64,000 nt of DNA from NCBI RefSeq assembly GCF_012932915.1, contig NZ_VCQU01000009.1, positions 248,001 through 312,000 on the forward strand. Direction: 5' to 3'. Every line of letters starts with the position of its first letter. Within the stretch, counting starts at the first letter, position 1. The position numbers were made by a program, and so were the translations under genes. Below are positions 59,671-64,000 of the stretch, piece after piece. The DNA is from Antrihabitans stalactiti (GTDB lineage: Bacteria > Actinomycetota > Actinomycetes > Mycobacteriales > Mycobacteriaceae). Under the pieces are notes generated by a model, which searched no databases, had not been told where the DNA came from, and saw only the letters and a list, made by a program, of their open reading frames with translations.

Positions 59671-60855
59671 TCAGGGCAAACCTTCGAAATAGAGCCGAAC
59701 GCCGTCACAGATGTCGAGGACGTCGCCGTCCGACACCTGGAAGGGCTCGTCGGGCCGAAGGCGTTCCGCGGGCTGGCCGCCGCGCAACAGGAAAGTGCCG
59801 TTGGTGCTGTTCAGGTCGACCGCGAACACATGCCAGCCGTCGATTCGGATACTCAGGTGCGAGCGCGAAATCGCCCGAGTCGGACTGCGGACCGTGATCA
59901 GATGCGGCACATCGCCTTCCGTGGCCTGCTTGACGCTCGGCCGCGCGCCCAGCACCATCGACCCGACCAACGGGACGTTGGTTCCGTTCGACATCCGAAT
60001 CGTGCCGAGCGACGGGCGCTCGACAGGCCGAGGTTCGCCCTCCAGCCCTTGGCCGCACAGGAGGCATTCGGTGCGGTCCGGCGGGTTGGAATGTCCTGCA
60101 GGGCATGCCAATCCGAGCACCATCGGCGCTTCGGCAGGTTGCGGCAATTTGATGTCCTGCGCGACTGCGCCACCGACGGGATTCCACGCTCTCGTAAGTC
60201 CGTCGTGGTCCCCGATCGCCTGCCCAGGAGCGCGTTCGACGACGGGCGCCGCAGGTGGCGGTGGCGCCCCGGTTCGAAACGTCGGCTCGGGCACACCGAC
60301 GGCGGGCCCGGGCGTTTTGGTGAGCACTGGCGGCGCGGGTTCGGGTTCTGGAGGTGCTTCGGCGACCACGGCTGCGACCGGCTCGGGCTCAGGCGGCGGG
60401 GCCGACTCCGGCTCAGGCACGGGTTCTTGTTCTGGTTCCGGTTCTGGTTCGGAAACGTTCCAATGCAACGTGATCTCGTTGGCGAGCACGATTCCCGAGA
60501 CGATCGGCAGTTCGATGGTCGCGCCAGGGCCGCCGCCGCGCACGATCGCGGTCGCCAGCGGCGCGTCGCGGCCGTCGGCGTGATCGCCTTTGTGATCGCG
60601 AAGGTCGGCGACGACTTCACCACGCGCGGAAGACTTTCCGTTGCCGCGGGGACCGGCGTCGCGCAGGACGATCGCATACGACGGCACCGGACCTGCCTCG
60701 TCGAGCATTGTTCGCAGCGCGGCTTCATCGGCACCGGTCAGCATCGCTTCGTACAACGCCTTGACGCGGTGGGGCTCGACACTCGGCGGGACGAAGACGG
60801 CTCCACGATCGCAGATCACGGCAGGCCAGCCGCCCGGTCTGTAGGTGTGGGCCAT
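59671..60855 (-). CDS. FHA-domain protein with zinc-ribbon and Pro/Glu-rich linker
   Basis: This 394-residue protein has an N-terminal unassigned domain (residues 1-135) and a long PEPEPE-type linker. A zinc-ribbon-like CPAGHSNPPDRTECLLCG follows near residue 280. A C-terminal FHA domain ends it, with conserved ISRSHLSIRIDGW and VDLNSTNGTFL and an intact phosphothreonine pocket. It lies 5 bp after the PP2C gene in an operon. A von Willebrand-type gene often found in such clusters is not present here. Confidence 0.85.
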   Translation of the reverse strand: MAHTYRPGGWPAVICDRGAVFVPPSVEPHRVKALYEAMLTGADEAALRTMLDEAGPVPSYAIVLRDAGPRGNGKSSARGEVVADLRDHKGDHADGRDAPLATAIVRGGGPGATIELPIVSGIVLANEITLHWNVSEPEPEPEQEPVPEPESAPPPEPEPVAAVVAEAPPEPEPAPPVLTKTPGPAVGVPEPTFRTGAPPPPAAPVVERAPGQAIGDHDGLTRAWNPVGGAVAQDIKLPQPAEAPMVLGLACPAGHSNPPDRTECLLCGQGLEGEPRPVERPSLGTIRMSNGTNVPLVGSMVLGARPSVKQATEGDVPHLITVRSPTRAISRSHLSIRIDGWHVFAVDLNSTNGTFLLRGGQPAERLRPDEPFQVSDGDVLDICDGVRLYFEGLP

Positions 60856-60860
60856 GGGGA

Positions 60861-61646
60861 TCAGCCTCGTAGCACCGGCAACGGGGCGGTTTCATCGGTC
60901 GGCGCGTCGGCGTGGATCGCGTCGACGATGACAACGGTGACATTGTCGTGGCCACCGGCCTCGATCGCGGTGCGGACGAGTTCGTCCGCCGCCGCCTGTG
61001 GATCTTCGATTGTGCGCAGCACCTCTTCGATGCCGCCGTCTTCGATCTCTTTCGTCAGTCCGTCCGAACAGACGAGGATCCGGTCGCCCGCGACCATCGG
61101 CAACAGCCACACATCTGCCGGGTAGTCCGTCTTGGGCAGGATCGCGCGGGTGACGATGTTGCGGATCGGGTGGAAATTCGCCGACGACGGATTGATGTCG
61201 CCGGAGTCGATGAGCTCTTGGATCGCCGAATGATCGACGGTCACTTGTGCGAAGCCACCGGCGTCGAGCCGGTAGGTCCGCGAATCGCCGATGTTGACGA
61301 CCATCCAGTACGGCACCGAATCCTGGACTGTGACGATGACGCCGCTCAGCGTCGTACCCGGCGGGCGACCGTCGACCTCGATCTTCGAGATTCGCTCTCG
61401 CGCCTCCGCGAGACTCGAGGTCAACATGTCGCCGGTGACCGGCACGCGTCCAGCCAGACCCGCCATCGCGGCAACGGCCTCACGACTCGCGATATCACCC
61501 GCAGACTGACCGCCCATGCCGTCGGCGACGACGAACACTGGCGGGTCCGTGCAATACGAATCTTGGTTGGCAGACCGAACGGAGCCCACGTCGGTCGCAA
61601 CCCCCCAGTTGAGGGTCGCGCCGGCGATCACCGAGCTCTCTGTCAT
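60861..61646 (-). CDS. PP2C-type serine/threonine phosphatase
   Basis: This 261-residue soluble PP2C protein has the metal-binding sequence SANQDSY, VVADGMGGQSAG, NIGDSRTYRL, LVCSDGLTKEI and GGHDNVTVV all in place, so it should be active on phospho-Ser/Thr proteins. It has no membrane helix, unlike PstP. ATG 61646 is chosen because it overlaps the stop of the upstream FHA gene (ATGA). It is the middle gene of FHA-PP2C-FHA, opposite the receptor kinase gene. Confidence 0.93.
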   Translation of the reverse strand: MTESSVIAGATLNWGVATDVGSVRSANQDSYCTDPPVFVVADGMGGQSAGDIASREAVAAMAGLAGRVPVTGDMLTSSLAEARERISKIEVDGRPPGTTLSGVIVTVQDSVPYWMVVNIGDSRTYRLDAGGFAQVTVDHSAIQELIDSGDINPSSANFHPIRNIVTRAILPKTDYPADVWLLPMVAGDRILVCSDGLTKEIEDGGIEEVLRTIEDPQAAADELVRTAIEAGGHDNVTVVIVDAIHADAPTDETAPLPVLRG

Positions 61647-62185
61647 CGCTGCACTCCGAATCTGCGGGCACCCATGTGGATGGTAGCGCCAGGAGGCGTC
61701 CGAACGCGTACGCCCGGCATAAGCCGCGCCAGCCGTCCTGTTGTTTCCACAACGGACCCATTTGTGGACGCTCTGTCGCGCACCCACAGGCCCGCGTCGT
61801 CGAGCCCGAATTCGAGGTGAGTTTTCGACATCGAGAAGGTGTCGTCGTCGATAGCAACGAGGTGAATGACCTTCTCCCCCGGCAACGGCGATGGCGCTCG
61901 ACCGATGAGTCCGGCACCGGCGACTGCGATCACAGACCCGTCATCGAATGCCAAATGCCATTGCCGCTCGGGTCGATCCCAGCGAGTGACGACGATCGGC
62001 GGCGGGACTGCCATGGGCTCGGCCGCATTCTCGTCGTCCAGCCACGGCGGCAACGGCGTACTGCCGCCTGACGAGAGTTGCCCGTCTTCTCTTTGGGCTG
62101 GTTTCTTCCGACCGGACCATCGCGCGAACACGCCACCGAACCGTGACCTCGAACTTAGCGACGGTGGATTACGCATCGGATCCAT
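61643..62185 (-). CDS. Small FHA-domain protein
   Basis: This protein of about 180 residues has a basic, Ser/Pro-rich N-terminus and a C-terminal FHA-like domain (LIGRAPSP, FSMSKTHLEFGLDDAGLWVRD, STNGS). The key Gly-Arg, Ser, His and Asn-Gly positions of the phosphothreonine pocket are present. Two nearby ATG codons (62185, 62176) are possible starts. I use the first, and an open extension to 62305 has no Shine-Dalgarno and looks non-coding. It is first in the operon with the PP2C gene. Confidence 0.8.
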   Translation of the reverse strand: MDPMRNPPSLSSRSRFGGVFARWSGRKKPAQREDGQLSSGGSTPLPPWLDDENAAEPMAVPPPIVVTRWDRPERQWHLAFDDGSVIAVAGAGLIGRAPSPLPGEKVIHLVAIDDDTFSMSKTHLEFGLDDAGLWVRDRASTNGSVVETTGRLARLMPGVRVRTPPGATIHMGARRFGVQR

Positions 62186-62276
62186 TCCCGCTCTTTCTTG
62201 TGGCTCCGGTTTTCTTGTGCGCAGAGCTTCCTTCGGATTCCCTGGGATGCGCTTAAAGAAACCTTGGATCCGAGCC

Positions 62277-62762
62277 TCAGCTGGGCAGTTGGAGCCGCAA
62301 TTCACTCACGTCCGTGACAGCGCCGTCTGCGCCGCGGACCTCGACCCGAATGGGCTCACCGGTCGCCGCTTCGACGACGGACAGCGGCGCGCCCTCGGCG
62401 CCTTGGAGATGCTTGTCGCCCCACTGCATGAGGGCCATGACTACCGGCAACAGGTCCGCGCCCTTCTCGGTCAGGATGTATTCGTAGCGGGTGCGCTGAC
62501 CCGGCTCTTGGTAGGGCTGTTTGTCGAGCAGCCCTGCCGCGGTCAAGTCTTTCAGCCGGGTCGCGGCGACGGCCTGCGTGATCCCGACACGCTGCGCGAA
62601 GTCGTCGAAGCGGGTGGTGCCATACAACGCCTCGCGCAGGATCAAGATCGCCGACCGGGTGCCGACAACCTCCATGGCCTTGCCGATCGAGCAGCGAGAG
62701 GTCTTCCATCGCGAGCGGTCTGCGAGGACGTCGTCGAGCTGAATTGCGGACATGTGATCCAT
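62277..62762 (-). CDS. HxlR-family winged-helix regulator
   Basis: This 161-residue protein has the HxlR pattern: an N-terminal Cys (KTSRCSIGKAMEVVG), a winged helix (LILREALYGTTRFDDFAQRV, ITQAVAATRLKDLTAAGLL) and a wing (TRYEYILTEKGADLLPVV). The single Cys near residue 24 is typical of redox- or aldehyde-sensing members. An extra C-terminal 40 residues form a short tail. It diverges from the thiolase gene over an inverted repeat and likely controls it. Confidence 0.9.
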   Translation of the reverse strand: MDHMSAIQLDDVLADRSRWKTSRCSIGKAMEVVGTRSAILILREALYGTTRFDDFAQRVGITQAVAATRLKDLTAAGLLDKQPYQEPGQRTRYEYILTEKGADLLPVVMALMQWGDKHLQGAEGAPLSVVEAATGEPIRVEVRGADGAVTDVSELRLQLPS

Positions 62763-62785
62763 TCTACGGCTAACTTGCCCAATCC

Positions 62786-62809
62786 ATAGTCAGCTCGTAT
62801 CCTGACTAT
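62786..62809. promoter_or_regulatory. Inverted repeat, candidate HxlR operator
   Basis: ATAGTCAG (62786-62793) and CTGACTAT (62802-62809) form a perfect 8-bp inverted repeat with an 8-bp spacer in the divergent gap between the HxlR gene and the thiolase gene. The right arm runs into CTATAGAG, a possible -10 area. Confidence 0.6.
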
Positions 62810-62850
62810 AGAGTTCCAAAGTCAGCGTCGATGGAAGGGATCAAGAAATC

Positions 62851-64000
62851 ATGAGGGATGCAGTAATCGTCGAGGCAGTCAGAACTCCGGTGGGCAAAGG
62901 AAAGCCGAACGGTGCATTGCACGACATCCACCCGGTCGATCTGTTCGCACACAGCCTCCGCGCGGTCGTCGAGCGGTCCGGAATCGATCCGGCGCTCATA
63001 GACGACGTCATCGGTGGCTGTGTCACGCAGGTCGACGAGCAGGCATACAACATCACCCGCAGCGCGCTGCTTGCCGCCGGTTACCCCGAGTCGGTCCCAG
63101 GCACGACGATCGACCGCCAATGCGGAAGCAGCCAGCAGGCAGTGCATTTCGCCGCGCAGGGCGTGCTGTCCGGGGCGTACGACATCGTCGTCGCCGGCGG
63201 TGTCGAGTCGATGGGACGCGAGCCGATGGGCAGCAACATCCGCGACGGTTCGCCTTGGAGTCCGGCACTGGCCCAGCGCTATCCGGATGGGCTTGTCCCG
63301 CAGGGGATCAGCGCAGAGCTGATCGCGTCGCGCTGGAACCTCTCACGCACGCAACTCGACGAGTTCGCCCTTCGCAGCCACGAAAAGGCAGCTGCGGCAA
63401 CGCAAGGCGGACAATTCGCGAAGCAGTTCGTCACGCTCCCCGAACTCGCCGCCGACGAAGGCATCCGCCCAGGCGGCACCCTGGACCGGCTCGGCAGCTT
63501 GAAGCCGGCCTACTACAACGATGCCTGGGCACAGCGCTTCCCCGAGATCGGCTGGAACATCACGGCCGCCAACGCAAGTCAGATAAGCGACGGCAGCGCG
63601 GCAGTGCTGATCACGACCAGCGAGAAGGCCAAAGAACTCGGTCTGACGCCGATCGCCAGGTTGCACAGCTTCGCAGTCGTCGGCGACGATCCGCTGCTCA
63701 TGCTGACGGCGATCATCCCCGCGACCGCAAAGGTGCTGGCACGGTCCGGGCTGTCGCTCGACGACATCGGCGTCTTCGAGGTCAACGAGGCCTTCGCGTC
63801 CGTGGTCCTCGCCTGGGCGCACGAAACCGGTGCGGACCTAGACCGAGTCAACGTTCATGGCGGAGCGCTCGCGATCGGCCACCCGCTCGGCGCGAGCGGT
63901 GCCCGCATCCTCACGACGATGCTGGGCGCCATGGCCGACCGCGGTGCTCGCTACGGTCTGCAGACGATGTGCGAGGCAGGTGGTCTGTCCAACGCGATGG
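62851..64000 (+). CDS. Thiolase (acetyl-CoA acyltransferase), 3' end outside window
   Basis: About 383 residues are visible and the frame is open at the window end, only a few residues short of a typical thiolase. The N-terminus AVIVEAVRTPVGKG and the active-site Cys in TIDRQCGSSQQA are intact. NEAFASVVLAW, HGGALAIGHPLGASGARIL and CEAGGLSNAM supply the catalytic His and second Cys. It cleaves 3-ketoacyl-CoA or condenses acyl-CoAs. The divergent HxlR regulator suggests inducible catabolism, for example of fatty acids or sterol side chains (inference). The ATG at 62851 has AAGGG 11 bases upstream. Confidence 0.93.
   Translation, partial: MRDAVIVEAVRTPVGKGKPNGALHDIHPVDLFAHSLRAVVERSGIDPALIDDVIGGCVTQVDEQAYNITRSALLAAGYPESVPGTTIDRQCGSSQQAVHFAAQGVLSGAYDIVVAGGVESMGREPMGSNIRDGSPWSPALAQRYPDGLVPQGISAELIASRWNLSRTQLDEFALRSHEKAAAATQGGQFAKQFVTLPELAADEGIRPGGTLDRLGSLKPAYYNDAWAQRFPEIGWNITAANASQISDGSAAVLITTSEKAKELGLTPIARLHSFAVVGDDPLLMLTAIIPATAKVLARSGLSLDDIGVFEVNEAFASVVLAWAHETGADLDRVNVHGGALAIGHPLGASGARILTTMLGAMADRGARYGLQTMCEAGGLSNAM

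Overview
The window is high-GC actinobacterial chromosome, best matching the order Mycobacteriales (a Rhodococcus- or Nocardia-like organism). Much of the gene order follows the Mycobacterium tuberculosis Rv0357c-Rv0417 backbone, read in the opposite direction: thiG-thiS-thiO / thiE / mutT3 / glnX-glnH-pknG / ackA-pta / fgd1, then an ndh-like gene / metZ / rhodanese, then purA / Rv0358-like / Rv0359-like. I could not settle the genus from sequence alone. No rRNA, tRNA, CRISPR array, transposase or prophage gene was seen.

Left part (1-21.3 kb). The window opens inside the last module of a non-ribosomal peptide synthetase (E / C-A-PCP-TE). It is translationally coupled to a three-gene DrrABC-type ABC exporter, so a secreted peptide is expected. 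Next is the thiamine locus: thiO-thiS-thiG behind a TPP riboswitch, and divergent thiE. A molybdopterin oxidoreductase sits with mutT3. Then comes the glutamate-sensing module glnX-glnH-pknG, convergent with ackA-pta.

Middle part (21.3-41 kb). It holds F420 enzymes (a Ddn-like reductase and fgd1), two c-di-GMP proteins, a HAD phosphatase, a transglutaminase-like protein, and an ECF41-type sigma factor coupled to its FAD oxidoreductase partner. A SAM-IV riboswitch precedes rhodanese-metZ, and an iron box precedes fprA. An amidohydrolase, a CoA-transferase-family racemase, a stand-alone class I terpene synthase, a MocR regulator facing a small His-rich membrane protein, ogt and an SDR follow.

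Right part (41-64 kb). It holds purA, two large paralogous LuxR/ATPase regulators, two adjacent genes that both look frameshifted (CPBP protease and SnoaL-like), an Rv0358-like gene with an M50 protease, and a TetR regulator facing an MpaB/Lcp-like oxygenase. An alpha/beta-hydrolase-DUF-GMC oxidase operon follows. A Ser/Thr phosphorylation locus (receptor kinase facing FHA-PP2C-FHA) comes next, then an HxlR regulator facing a thiolase cut by the window end.

The most unusual non-coding structure is a set of long palindromes packed against stop codons. Two 46-bp copies are identical except at the centre (10389 and 18011), and a related one lies at 48423. A separate 44-nt hairpin family (28350, 28408, 30255) also ends transcription units.
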